Positions 24,803-36,855 of a stretch of DNA of 64,000 nucleotides are shown in pieces (positions within the stretch are counted from its first letter, which is position 1; each line of letters begins with the position of its first letter). The translations under genes and the position numbers were made by a program. This stretch comes from Marisa cornuarietis (taxonomy: Eukaryota > Mollusca > Gastropoda > Architaenioglossa > Ampullariidae), in NCBI GenBank assembly GCA_004794655.1, contig SMMW01000576.1, forward strand, positions 4,460,001 to 4,524,000. The letters are read 5' to 3'. The notes under the pieces were generated by a model. The model saw nothing but the letters and a program-made list of their open reading frames with translations. It searched no databases and had not been told where the DNA came from.

Positions 24803-25009
24803 GGTAAAGATACGGTCGCCATATCTTTTGCACATCAGGTGGTCTTAACAGCTGCTTGCTTTGGACTAGGTACATTCTTAGTACGTTCGTTGTGGTTTGT
24901 TATGGACGTTATTTCTGTTTATTTCTCTCTCTCTCTCTCACCCTTCCTCTACCTTTATCTTCCTAGTTCTCCCAATGGCGTGCACTCAAGCACGCACGAT
25001 CAGTCATGA

Positions 25010-25558
25010 ACAAAAGTTTATGTTCATTGATTATAAAAGGTGAATCCCCTGAGATGAAAACGAAGTCTAAACCTCTTCACGTGTGCATGTACATATGCAA
25101 CCCAGAATGGGGTCTGGCTGAGCGCATGCGTGTGTTTGCTGACATTCTAATTGTATTCTGACAGGTCTCTACTGAACCACCTTTCTCCTACCTCTCTTCC
25201 CTACACCTTCCCTCCCCTCCGTCTCTCTCTAGAAATCAAGTCTATTGTAGAGGAGTATAAGAGTACGTAAAGCAAAATAGTTTGGACAGTTTTAGGGAAA
25301 ATTATCACTGCAATATTTTATTTCGGAAAAAGCAATCAGAGACGAAAAATATCAGTTTGCTTTTAGCCTTGGTATAAAATATTGGGAAACCTGCAGGCAG
25401 GTCTTTGTCTTTTATTGTTCGAAAGAACATGTGTGGACGCAGTGAATGCATCTGTACTCCGTGTGTCCGTGACAGGTGTGCAGGTGTTATACTCTTTGCT
25501 GTTGTTGCAGAAGCATCCGTCAGTGACGTCATTTTATATACGTGAAGTCTAATAGGGC
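25010..25558. other. End of duplication copy A; no gene
   Basis: Contains TC-rich tracts near 25,190-25,235. The segment around 25,470-25,555 aligns with 43,855-43,935. No coding signal. Confidence 0.4.
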
Positions 25559-26160
25559 TACCTGTCAGATCACAACAAGCCAGGGTGTCTACTGATGTGG
25601 GGGGTGCGACCTGTTAGATCACAACAAGCCAGGGAGTCTACTTATGTCGGGGGTGCTACCTGTCAGATCACAACAAGCCAGGGTGTCTACTGATGTGGGG
25701 GGTGCGACCTGTTAGATCACAACAAGCCAGGGAGTCTACTTATGTCGGGGGTGCTACCTGTCAGATCACAACAAGCCAGGGTGTCTACTGATGTGGGGGG
25801 TGCGACCTGTTAGATCACAACAAGCCAGGGAGTCTACTTATGTCGGGGGTGCTACCTGTCAGATCACAACAAGCCAGGGTGTCTACTGATGTGGGGGGTG
25901 CGACCTGTTAGATCACAACAAGCCAGGGAGTCTACTTATGTCGGGGGTGCTACCTGTCAGATCACAACAAGCCAGGGTGTCTACTGATGTGGGGGGTGCG
26001 ACCTGTTAGATCACAACAAGCCAGGGAGTCTACTTATGTCGGGGGTGCTACCTGTCAGATCACAACATGCCAGGGTGTCTACTGATGTGGGGGGTGCTAC
26101 CTGTCAGATCACAACAAGCCAGGGTGTCTACTGATGTCGGAGGTGCTGCCTGTCAGATCT
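25559..26160. repeat. Satellite array, 49 bp monomers in a 98 bp two-type higher-order unit
   Basis: Five nearly identical 98 bp dimers start at 25,559, 25,657, 25,755, 25,853 and 25,951. Each pairs one monomer ending ...CTGATGTGGGGGGTGC with one ending ...CTTATGTCGGGGGTGC. From 26,049 two first-type monomers follow and then a decayed partial (26,147 onward). The array lies exactly between the two segmental duplication copies. Confidence 0.9.
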
Positions 26161-26777
26161 TAAGAAACCAGGGTGGTTTTTTAATGCCCGTTATTTACTC
26201 TTTCCTGTCGTTCTGTCAGGTGATCGTGCAAGTGTCAATATGACTAAAGCAAAACATCAAAGATAAACGGTAGTTCCAGTCGTCAGTCTTTCTGTCATTC
26301 TGTCTGGGTGGCTGGCTGAGGTGTGTACAGGTTGGCACATTAAATTTGCGAAACTGTCAAATTCACACACATCGAAGTGATGTTGTATTTTGAAGCGGCG
26401 AAGATATATAACGGATTCGCACTCGTCAAAAGGGTGGGTCTGTGTGTCACAATCATCATACTAATTTAATGTGACTAATCAGTAAATTAAAGTAAGTAAT
26501 TTATTTCGTAACCACAGACTGTAAAGTGTGTTGCTTTGTAGTATTTACGAATAATGGGCGGATAAGAATTCTCTTGCTTTTCCCTCTTTCTATAAAGTTA
26601 TATGCGTTCTAAACGTCTTTTTGAGTAATGGAATGAATAAGATCATAATCTGCGTAGATAGACAGTCAGACAGAGTGACAGACCAAGACAAGTATTAAGA
26701 GAGAAGGCAAGAAAGGCAGGAAAACATTCATTACCCACAGTATGTATTTATGATCCAAAACACACGAAACACAACAC

Positions 26778-26818
<41 letters not shown>

Positions 26819-27632
26819 GCTTTTCTCTTGCTCACTTGCTTGTCCGCATTCACCAACGTATTCGTCGAAATAAAGAAAGATATTGGATGAACCCTTAGTA
26901 TTTATTGTGTTTATCTTTACAAACATCAGGTACAATCGTTTAATATCATAATCTTTACCCGAACGACGCTACATTAGTATAACTTTAATATTGATTAATA
27001 TCATGTTTATTGTGCATCAGGCTGTGCATCATGACATGGCCTTTGAACTTTCAATATCTCTTCGCATAATATCTTGCATCGAATATCGTGAATTAATATC
27101 TCTGCTCATTTATTTATCTTAAATGAGATGAGTCAGTATCACAAGGTGACATATAATGTCCAATTATTTGTAGAAGAAAGCTTTCAAAAACAGACAAGTA
27201 GAAAACACTTCCTTAATAGACACATTGTTAAGTAAATATTTTTTTTAAATATGATCTTCAGGCAAAATCACCGTTCATGGTCAGATATTTTGACAATTTG
27301 TGTCGAAGAGAGTCCACGTGAGTATATTTGTCATGATAAATAGGATTTTTTGTTTTGTTTGTTTGTTTTGTTTGTGTGTTTTGTTTGTTTGTTGTTTTGG
27401 CGTTTTTTATTCTGGAAAATCCTGGACAAATATTTCATTTTAAGGAAGAATATGTCGTTTGCATCGTGGGAAAGGATGAATAACCTTTGTTTATTCACGA
27501 TGCGCGCGATAACTTAATGTTAGCTTCCTACTCCACTGAGCGGTAGATGGCTAACAACAGGTCCTTCGATCCACAAACGGAAGTTGAAGAACATTATGAT
27601 GTCACTTGGTAACTGTACACAGCAGGCCTGTC
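26161..27632. other. Junction region and 3' flank of transporter B; no gene
   Basis: Includes an AC microsatellite (about 26,778-26,816) and a GTTTGTTTTGTTT-rich stretch (27,348-27,395). From about 26,471 it aligns with the flank of transporter A. Confidence 0.4.
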
Positions 27633-27644
27633 TTACAGTTTTGT
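27633..27644 (-). CDS. Transporter B micro-exon 13: Thr-Lys-Leu-stop
   Basis: ACATTTTCAG is followed by ACAAAACTGTAA. It would join in phase 0 to CCACAG|GTTAGG (GT at 28,046-28,047) in exon 12, giving ...EEPQTKL. The donor has T at +3, so it is weaker than in A and C. Confidence 0.5.
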   Translation of the reverse strand, partial: TKL

Positions 27645-29263
27645 CTGAAAATGTTATAAACGTTTGCTGAACTGTGAAACAAACACTGCTTTCCATGTGT
27701 ACTCTGCATTAAACTGGCTTTAGGTCAAGAACTACACAGTGGTGGTTTAAACACATATTATGATAAATATGCTACAAGGAGTGAAAGGTTGACAAAGTTA
27801 TCAATCGAAACACAAAGTTTCACTCGGTGACTAACATACATGCAATGAATCCAATAGCGAACCGCGCTCTAGACACCATTAGTCATGTAACATTCATCAA
27901 ACTGTCCACAAAGTTAAACAGCCATAAGCAATAAATCTATTTTTTATTTTCAAATAGTAAAAGCTAAACATATCTCTAATACAGAAGTGTTCTATACAAA
28001 TATATCAACCACTACTTCTCTTCACTACTAGAAACATTTATCCTAACCTGTGGTTCTTCTACGGTATACTGTGTTTCTTTTTCTTTTGCAAAGCGCCCCA
28101 CTGTCTCAGGTTGAAGAAAGAAGATAAAGACGAAGAACAGTGTCGACGTCCCCACGAACAGAAGAACAGAGTAAGGCCCAGCATAATCCTGTAACATGAA
28201 ACACGATCGCATGAGACAGAATCAAAATAAATCAAAGGATATTGTTTCGGGTTGAACACAACAGTTCTGGACAGAAGTCTCTTCAACACAGCAAACATCG
28301 ATGTGGATATTAGCAACGGAACCACAAAAGATAGCGTTGTCTATGGCAGACTTCGCAGAAACGTCTGGGAGTAGTGGTTTTCAACCTTACCGCCAAACTG
28401 AAAGTCTGGACTCTACAAGCTGAAAGTCTACACTGCAGTAGTCTTCTCAACCCCCTTTATACCAGTGAGACATAGACCATCTATACTGGCGTGGTGTAGT
28501 TAGAATGGGTATCTTCTTTTCTTCTTATTCCTTTCACCCCCAGTCAAGAATAGGGCCATAACTACATCACGCCAGTGAACCCGGTTCTGGGCCTCCCTCC
28601 CCAGTTGTCCATTAGAATGGTTATAACTGTACTTAAATGCCATCAGCAGCCTTATTGCTTAACTCTCTTGGTTTGAAAGGCCATGATCGTGGTTTTGCCG
28701 GGTAGCACGGGCAAGGCGATTTTCATTACTTTTTATTGCAAAATTCAACTTTTCTCTTTTCCCAAAATGTATAGGTTTCTTGGTCTAATGTTTATATGTA
28801 TGAAATTATCTCTTCTGCTACTGTGTTTTAACCAGACATGGTAGTTACTTAAAATAATATGAGTCTTGAATATGGGTATGGGAAATATGTTGAACTGCTT
28901 TGAATAGCATCATGCCACTGCTGATGATGGCAGTCTATCAGTCTCTGTTTCAGGATTTGTGAAAAAAAAGTTTATCATCTCCAGTACCTTGACTTTCCCA
29001 CACCATGCCAAAACCATATTTACACAAAAATATCATAATAAAGTGTAGCCATGTTTTCTTGTTTTGTTTGTGCAGTAGTGATAACATTAAATAGGCTTTC
29101 TTCTGGAGTCTAGTTTGTGGCATTCTTAGCTTACGGAACCAATATCCAACACACTGCACTGATGCATTAACAGACAAAAGGAATCTACCACATTCCCCAT
29201 GTCAGAAAATTAGGTGTCCTTGTGCTAAGGCCAAAAAAGCAGTTTGTATTTTAATCACATTAT

Positions 29264-29327
<64 letters not shown>

Positions 29328-32300
29328 GTGAAGATTATATAGAATAGGCAATCATTCTGTAGATGCGTTTACCAGATTATTTGATATACAAGTTATACCA
29401 ATCTCAAGTTACCTTCACCTAGCTTTTTACAGTACTTCTCAATTATATAAAAACTGAAGAATTGACTGAAGTATTATGCAGGATGAGTCACATCAATCAT
29501 AATGAGTGATATAAGCTTCTATAATATGACATTTTCCTGACATCAGCTTTTTTTCATGGGATTCTTCTTCAATAGCTGTTTCAAATAACAATTCATCAAT
29601 TTTTTTCCTAACCGAGCAGCTACATAACAGCCATATATTTCATTTCCATTCTGATGTGCAGTTTGATGCACAATCTTTTGTCTTTCAGCATTTACTTTGA
29701 CAGAATGAGTCATGTCTTCAAGTATGTCCATTGCACTTTAAACAGTCCCTTCTCGTTTTCTTTTTCACTCGTTTACAGCGAAATTAGGTGGTGATGACAG
29801 TCCTGATGAACACTGGTCCTCACCCAAAACACATGTATTACAGCCATTAGGGTACAAAGCATGCCTACGAGGGGTGTTTAGCAAATCCATTTCTGGTGCT
29901 GGCATATTGGTTATTGGAAATATGTCTGGAGTATTCTTGTTCAGTAAGTGCTGAATATTCTCACATCATCACCACACACTTGTGACTCTTCTGACTGTAG
30001 GGTGGCCTTCTGGGTGTGATTTGGTTGCTGAAACATTTGCCACAATATGACATCAGGGGTCAGCAAGAAACATAAACATATGATGCATCCTACCTTCAAC
30101 TCAATAAGCAATGATAACACAAGTACTTTATATTTAACTTCACTTAACTGCAGTAACTATAGTGGCTACCTTTTCCTCCCCAGTTTCTTTCTGTAGGTTT
30201 TAATCTGTGTTTTTGAATGTTTTGTCTTGCTCTTTTGTTCAAATGCATTGAGGTCACTGACAAGCAAGAAACTGTAATGTAATTTTTATAAATGCACATA
30301 CTTAGTTCCCAGCCACCCACCCACAGGAACAAATGACCTTTGGCAGGGAGTTGCAATGAAGAACTTGCCAGCAGGAAAATCTCCTACCTATGACTTTTAT
30401 GTTCTTAAATTTGTGCATTATTTTGTGATTCCAGTTGTATGTGTTCTACTGCAGGATTTTGTTTACTGGCCTATACAAGTAAACATACCTTGCCTTTGCT
30501 CTGTAACATACTTGTTAATTTAGCTGTAAACTTGATGATGCTTTCTAGAAATTACACTATATCTTATTATTTATGTTTGGCAGAACAGGGGTTTCAGTAG
30601 GTCACGGCGGGCTATGCTAATTGTGGGAGGGGAGAGTGGGTAGGATCGATATTTGAGAGGTGTGTGATTTATGAAGTAGGGTTAGGGTTAGGGTAGGGTT
30701 AGGGTTAGGGTAAGGTTAGGGTTATTGGTTAGGGTTAGGGTTATTGGTGTGGGTTAGGGGTAGGGGTAGGGTTAGGTTATATTGTAGTGATTTGAGCAGA
30801 GGACAAATGTTTAGGACTGGTCGAGTGACGTTATGGTGATTGACATGGAGTTGTGTGAAATTATTGGCTGGTTTTAGTCAAGTGATATTTGGTGCGGGGT
30901 GGGGGGTGGGAAGTTGGTTGATTTGATTTCCTGTTAGCAGACGATAGAAAATCGAGTGGATAGAAGATGGCGAATGTGCATGGAAATTTGGGGAACATTT
31001 GTGGTGCAATTGTGGATTTCAAGGAAAAGTTGAGAAGTACAGAGTCTGGAAAGTACAGCAGAAAGAAGTTTAGAATTTATGGAGAAGTGACAAGATTGTT
31101 TGTGTTGAGTTTAGTGGAAGACTTTGATTTGTTTTTTGAGTTTGTACGTGAATGTGGAGGAAGGATTCGAAGATGGGGAAGGAGACGTCAGGAAAAATTT
31201 TATTCATTTCTGGATGTTATTTCTCGGAATAATTGGAGGAAGGATTCGAAGAAGATGAAGCAGACGATATCAGGGAGTTTAGCGAGGACAGAGAGAGAGA
31301 GCAGAAGATGTGACGTAATAGTGACGTCACTATTTTGCATAGCTCCGCCTACAGGTAAGCCATTTTTGTTATGGCGTCGCGTTGGTTACCCCCTATAAGA
31401 AAGCTGTTCCTTATGTTTTCATGATCTAATACAAGTTAACATTCTTGTGTTATCTCTCAATTTACATGTATGTCTTTATTTTGGTTTGCATGTCACAGGA
31501 CGCACATTAGGCCTATAATGTTCTCAGAAATATTCCATCAGACCATGCTTTTAAAGCAGAGATATTATAAACAGCGATTATTAAATAGCAACAACTGGAC
31601 AGAGATCAAATGGTTTGCGAATATATTTTTTTAGAGTTGTCGATGTCCGTCTCTACCAACGATCGAGCCACGAACCGTCCGTAGATCGAGGTGACATTGA
31701 AGAAAAGTAGGTCACTGCATGTCGACTGAGATATTTCAACTATAATATAACGGCTAAAACTCATCAACACACAGTGAAAATGGATATGGCTTGATTGAAT
31801 TAGCAAAATAAACACTTACCTTCATTGAAAACTTTTATTCCTTCAACGATTGATGTAGACGATAAAATCTTTGCATCGTGTTATGTTCGGGATAACTCGC
31901 CGATTTCGGAAAGTTTCGTCCCGAGTTGCGCCCCCTAATAACAGCACCACAGCGGCACGGCGGGAGAAATAGAACATTTCCCATTTCCACCAGCAGGCAA
32001 TTTCGCTGCCGAGCGTCGCTGCTGGGGACGACGACACCAGCGACAACGACCTCGCACACGAGGCGGCACGCCAGAAACCAGCGGCAAAATTAGCTTCGGC
32101 GGCATGATCCAGTGGCGTTGCTGCTCGTGTGCGAAGCCGTACCAGTCATAGCAGCACCCACTGAGCCTATTTCATTACCTGCAGCTGGGGGAAGGCGTAG
32201 GCCATGACGAAGGAGGAGACGTTCATTACTGTGACACCAATGGAGGACGCGGCTCCTCTCGCCTCCGCGTCAAAGATCTCCGGAAGCAAGATCCAGGGCA

Positions 32301-33167
32301 CCTGAGCTGCAGGAACATACACATTCACCCAGTTAGACAAATCGTCTGATTGAGGAATGAGTTTGCATTCCTGTGAAATACGAAGTTTGCATAACACAAA
32401 CCTGGTCCAGCGGCGTGAAACATGGCTATCGCGAAAACGCAGACGACAGCAACGGTCGAGAGCCACCCTGCTTGACCCTAGGAAAGGACAGACCGAAGTG
32501 TGAGACAATTTTTCTTCTTGCAGAGGAGGGTGGTAATATTGACCTCAGTACATTTTCTCTTCAGTGTTAATAACTTGATCTCGATTATAGGACAGTATTT
32601 GTACTAAAAGCTCTTGTCTCATAGATAGAAATATTTAAATGGTGACATGCTTATTTGTCGGCGGCAAAGGATCACATACAGCCTGAAATATGCGCGCAGT
32701 GAGATAAAGTCTTTGGAATGATACCTGGTAGAGGAGGGCCAGAGTCAGGACGATCTCAGCCACGAGCATCCCCGCCAGGCCGCCCAGCATCATGACCCGT
32801 CGTTTCAGTCGCGCGACGAAGAAGAGAAGGATGACAGACACGCTGACGCCGACGATGACAAACGCTGGTGTCATGTACCTCGCCACGCGCCACGACAACC
32901 CCGCTGACCTCAGCACGCCCACGGAATAGAACGCCACCTGTGGCACAGAGCACAATATTTGAGTAGAACGCTACCTGTGTAACACAGAATATAGACACCT
33001 TTATACAAAATACACAATCTAAGAAGAATACCAATTATGACCACGTAGTCCTTGGACTACGACGACAGTTGGCACCCACGATGGTCCGTTGTGAGTGACT
33101 TGTGTCAAGGTTCTCTAACTCTAACATTCCAACAATGGCTCAAGTCTCGAAACGTGCGCGTTACAGA

Positions 33168-33207
<40 letters not shown>

Positions 33208-34602
33208 TCAGAAAAAACTAACAAGATGGGAACACTTAGAAACTGAAGACTGAAAAAATACTCGACGCACAAACCGAGTTCATGATTATAGCCTAACTTC
33301 GGCTTACCCGTAATACATGTACTAAAAACAGGAAAAGAGGAAAAACTCACAATCACAATGCCAGTGACAAATGTGCAGATGAAACACCCGACCAGGAGAA
33401 TGACAGGACGTAGGTGTGACCGTGTCGTGAGCAGCCGTAACACTGTCACCTGCACACACGACACTTACAACGTAAACTGTAACAAGCTGTGTAATATTGT
33501 CATCTGCACACAGGGTACCTTACACCGAGTGCTGTAACGTGTACTATGGTCATCTGCACACAGGATAGTTTACACTTACTGTAATATTATGTCTAATAAT
33601 CTCATCTGCACACAAGATAGCTTACATCGAGTACTGTAACAATATGTGTAATACTGCCATCTGCATGCAGTAGTTTTCTTAAAATTTTTAAATAGTGTCA
33701 TCTATAACAAAGCAGGCATTGTTACAACTCTTTACAATCAACTTGTTTACATTTCTCTTATTTGTTGGACACGAAAGATCTTCATCAACATTCCATGATG
33801 TCCATGGCTTTAAAAAACTGGTTAAATAACACCAATACTTTTTCGTGTCACGTGATTTCCGCAGAACTGAACTAAGAACAGGAGATCGCATTCTGACACT
33901 GCCAAAAATATGTTTAGACAAACAGGAGACATCGTCATTATTGTCATCATCGTCGCCAGGGTCTGCCATCCCTTCACACTTATTAAAGACACATGAATGG
34001 CCCGGTTCTTGTGCAGGTTAGGTTTTCTTCGAAGTAGCCAAAAGCGTTTTGCATTCACTTTTCAAACCAATTTACCTGTGTCTTTTTATGTGTTGCAAAA
34101 GCTTTCATTTCTGACAGCTCCAGCTGTACGTTCATTGTTCCTCGTAATTTCTGTAAAGCTGAGAACAAACATGGCGCAGTCAAGTACCTAGTCACAACTT
34201 TCATCAACAATATCACCAAATAGATCACAACCCTCTCGTTAAATCTTTTTTTAGAGAAAGATACACTGTTAAAAGAAAATTTACAAATAATATAAGGCCC
34301 AAGTTAATTTTAGATTCGATGTTTTCTACCTCTCACTAAAAAAAAAAAAAAAAACGGCCAACGACATCAACGACAAGCCAAAAACACCTTTTTTTAGTAC
34401 TGACGGTAACTGTTGTATCACCTTCAAGCGCGGCGTCTTCCTTATTTTTGACGAAGAGAAGAAAGGATGGACTTTGCACAACCCAGGGTAGAAGAAGTAG
34501 CTGCACCACACACACGACACCGGAGATAGCTGAGGACAAGATGTTGGAACACATTTATCAACAGATATTCAAACAGCGTGCAAACAGACAGACGGGGAGA
34601 CA

Positions 34603-34692
<90 letters not shown>

Positions 34693-35643
34693 CCTCCCCC
34701 TCTAACCTCCCAAGCTCCACTTAACGGCCTTGAGAAGAATACAGACCAACTTCTTTGTGAAAGAGCTCACCAGTTATAGCGGGCCACAGTACGGATGTCG
34801 CAAGAATCTCGTCAAAGCTAACGATGCCGATGATGAGAACCCCAGACATGACACACAACATGTTGCCAACCATAACAGGGCCCATCAGATGGCGTGGCAT
34901 GACTTCGGCCATGTAGAATGGTGGTAAACTTCCTGCAATGCCTGATGTGTTTCAAAAAAAAATTGAAGTAGGTATTATAAAGTGGGAAATATTGTAAAGC
35001 AAAAGAACAGAGAAAGTAGAGAAGCTAGTTCAAACATATCAACTAACACAAAGGAAGGCTTGGATCAAATTTAAAGCATCCTTGAATAATTATGTATAAA
35101 AGAAATTGGGAGCTCAGATCCGTTTCATCACAAAATGAGTTTCAAAAATGAATGTTGCCCGCATGTAAGAAGTCAGGTCGTGTCCTCAAAATGTCAATCG
35201 GACGTTAACAGGATGGATAACGAGAAGGACTTGGGTTAACTGAGAACAAAATATTAAAAGTGTCTAGATGACTGCTGCGGGCTAACCCTCTGGGTGTGCC
35301 CATGTGGTTAGCTCCCTTTGTTCGGAGCACGAGGCAGTTCCCTACCCTTACCTACCCCGCCATTTCTTTTATCTTGCAAAAGCTGCCACGTAGTATGCGA
35401 AAACAAGTGACGAAAAAAAACATTCGCACCACACATCACGCCGGCCAACCCTCGCCCCACAAACAGCATTTCCGGGCTCCTGGCCTCGACTGTGAGCCCC
35501 ATCAGCAGAGCGGACACCACACCCAGAACAGCCGAGACCAGCAGCAGCAACTTCCTTCATTACATGAAATAAAAGAAAAAAATAAATGTAATGAAATATA
35601 CGTTCTATAATATTTGTTTTACTTACTCTTAGATTTGCACGCG

Positions 35644-35675
<32 letters not shown>

Positions 35676-36855
35676 CACGCACGCACACACACACATACAG
35701 ACAACAGACAGGCGCGACTTGGGGTAAAGTGAGGTGTGTAATCCATGAGCAGCATATTCAGGAAAAGTACCTTCCAATGGAATCCGCTATGTACTGTGTC
35801 AGTGGTGAGCCAATAACGGAACCAAGGGGCACGAGGGCTGACAAGAGAGCGTAGTAAGATGTCAGGCGATCATCGGAAAGTGGGCCTTGACCACGTGATA
35901 TAGCTGTCTCGTTCATAAACTGCTTTATAAGCTGCAATGCCAATTTTGAGCAAAGAACAATTTTGTTACATTTTCCTCTCTGCTTTCATTTCACATTCTT
36001 GCTCAAGCTACCTTCATACCCTGGCTCCCACCCACCACCCAGTTAACATCCGTGTTATCACTGTCACGCCACAAACAAACCAATCAAAATCTCTGCAGGT
36101 AACATAAAGTTGACATCACACAGTTCGATAAGTCAAATTAGAATGGGGTTAGTCTGACAACTAGAAAGAATTTAATTTTGCTTGATAGTAGATTAGGCGA
36201 TGTTTTGAAACCCTCAACGTCCCTCAAACGTTTTATTTGTCGAACAAAATTTGAAGAAATCTTAGTCGCTGACTTTCAGACAAACTCTGGAGCAAACTGT
36301 CAATCGGACTTAAGTCGTATTGTGTGATGTGAGCTTTACACAGCCTTCTCACATCCTGTGGTGAGTTGAGGGCCGACCCACAAAGTCCAGTAGCCAGCTG
36401 ACCACACAGGGTGCAGATGACTGTGATCACGAGGGGCCAAGGAGTTCTGGACACATTTTCTTTCTCGTTCTGCACACTGCTTTTCTACAGCATGAGAATC
36501 AACTTTGATTTATTCAATCAGGTAACACTTAGTATTTTTATATTATCTTAATTTCTTCTTTATTTTCCTTCAAATTCCGACTGTATGTTTTTCTCGGGGT
36601 CTAATATATTTAGTCTGAAATCTACTTTTGTATATTTTAGAATAAATGAGCTTTATTTTATTCAGTTGATTCAGTCTGACAACGATTTTTATTCCAAGTA
36701 ACCGAGTTTTATTTTGAAACATCTGTTTACATGACAAAACGCGATGTTTATAAATCTATGCATGAAAATAAACTTGTCAAAGCGACTTGAATTATTGTTT
36801 GTAAATATGTCTGGGGCTGAAAACTTACCTCAGGCGTGTCTGAAGGCAAAGTCAT
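27633..36855 (-). CDS. Transporter B: SLC2/GLUT-like sugar porter (MFS), 12 exons plus C-terminal micro-exon, 491 aa
   Basis: Predicted exons: 36,829-36,855; 36,353-36,484; 35,771-35,931; 35,430-35,554; 34,771-34,941; 34,422-34,529; 34,076-34,158; 33,351-33,449; 32,725-32,937; 32,402-32,477; 32,179-32,306; 28,048-28,188; 27,633-27,644. All phases agree with transporter A, lengths are identical for exons 1-11, and there is no internal stop. It has the same signatures as A: SPQ end of TM1, GRK, LPPFYMAE, RLKRR, GPG.QVPW, PETVGR. It shares the same losses: QSPSF for PESPR, FVTGIVI at the QLS position. It is a near duplicate of A and presumably a plasma-membrane carrier of the same kind. Intron 11 is about 4 kb, against 0.55 kb in A, and holds inserted elements. 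Retaining the last intron gives a 499-aa form ending ...SSSEEK. Confidence 0.85.
29260..29327. repeat. (TAA)n microsatellite in intron 11 of transporter B
   Basis: About 65 bp of ATAATAATA... repeat. Confidence 0.9.
29543..30000 (-). pseudogene. Fragment resembling the C-terminal part of a MADF/BESS- or Myb-type transposon-associated protein
   Basis: On the minus strand an in-frame segment (EKENEKGTV-like region, then MDILEDMTHSVKVNAERQ, then NEIYGCYVAARLGKKL and a basic tail) resembles the C-terminal dimerisation module of MADF/BESS-type proteins found with DNA transposons. Stops and shifts upstream (around 29,755-30,000) show decay. It lies within the sequence inserted into intron 11 of B. 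Confidence 0.35.
30677..30778. repeat. Interstitial telomere-like (TTAGGG)n repeat
   Basis: About 100 bp of imperfect TTAGGG units, with GTAGGG, TAAGG and TTATTGG interruptions, in the G-rich orientation on the plus strand. It lies in the sequence that enlarges intron 11 of transporter B. Confidence 0.9.
30967..31351 (+). CDS. Unrecognised 128-codon exon-like frame ending at a canonical donor
   Basis: Opens with ATG in good context (AAGATGG) and runs without a stop to CCTACAG|GTAAGC at 31,352, a strong donor; the frame itself stays open to 31,398. The product is basic (GGRIRRWGRRRQEKF, then KKMKQ) with a hydrophobic RLFVLSLVEDFDLFFEFV segment. A short internal duplication (GGAGGAAGGATTCGAAGA) occurs near 31,157 and 31,236. 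I do not recognise the family and see no following exon. It lies antisense inside intron 11 of transporter B, 190 bp after the telomere-like repeat, and is absent from A, so it may belong to an inserted element. Confidence 0.35.
32938..32998 (-). repeat. Duplicated splice acceptor upstream of transporter B exon 9
   Basis: On the minus strand the true acceptor CTGTGCCACAG|GTGGCGTTCTACTC is preceded 37 nt upstream by CTGTGTTACACAG|GTAGCGTTCTACTC. This is the same arrangement and spacing as in transporter A. Confidence 0.6.
33170..33206. repeat. (AC)n microsatellite
   Basis: AC run in intron 8 of transporter B. Confidence 0.9.
33445..33672 (-). repeat. Tandem repeat (~52 bp x 5) of the exon 8 splice acceptor, intron 7 of transporter B
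   Basis: Units start near 33,445, 33,498, 33,551, 33,602 and 33,656. Each carries a CATCTGCACACAGG-like segment, the reverse complement of the exon 8 acceptor, followed by GTAATATT-like sequence. Shorter than the nine-unit array at the same place in A. Confidence 0.65.
34606..34693. repeat. (AGAT)n microsatellite
   Basis: About 22 AGAT units in intron 5 of transporter B. The same spot in A has only a trace (ATAGATAGATAAA near 21,600). Confidence 0.9.
35646..35700. repeat. (AC)n / (ACGC)n microsatellite
   Basis: AC and ACGC repeats in intron 3 of transporter B. Transporter A has only a short CGCGCGCGCACACA at 22,661-22,675. Confidence 0.85.

Larger units (their letters stand above)
12881..25558. 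repeat. Segmental duplication, copy A (carries transporter A and an orphan first exon)
   Basis: Non-coding sequence as well as exons aligns with 26,471-43,945. Examples are GTGACTAAT at 12,881 with 26,471, the ATCTTTACAAACATCAGGTAC segment at about 13,288 with 26,910, the 24,480-25,010 promoter region with 40,830-41,330, and the GTTATACTCTT..CATC.GTCAGTGA segment at about 25,488 with 43,867. Introns of A and B align with each other but not with C, so A and B are the younger pair. Confidence 0.75.

Noticed and set aside
25559..26160. Regularly spaced repeats resembling a CRISPR array
   Set aside because: The 49 bp units abut each other with no unique spacers, and the window is eukaryotic. It is a satellite.
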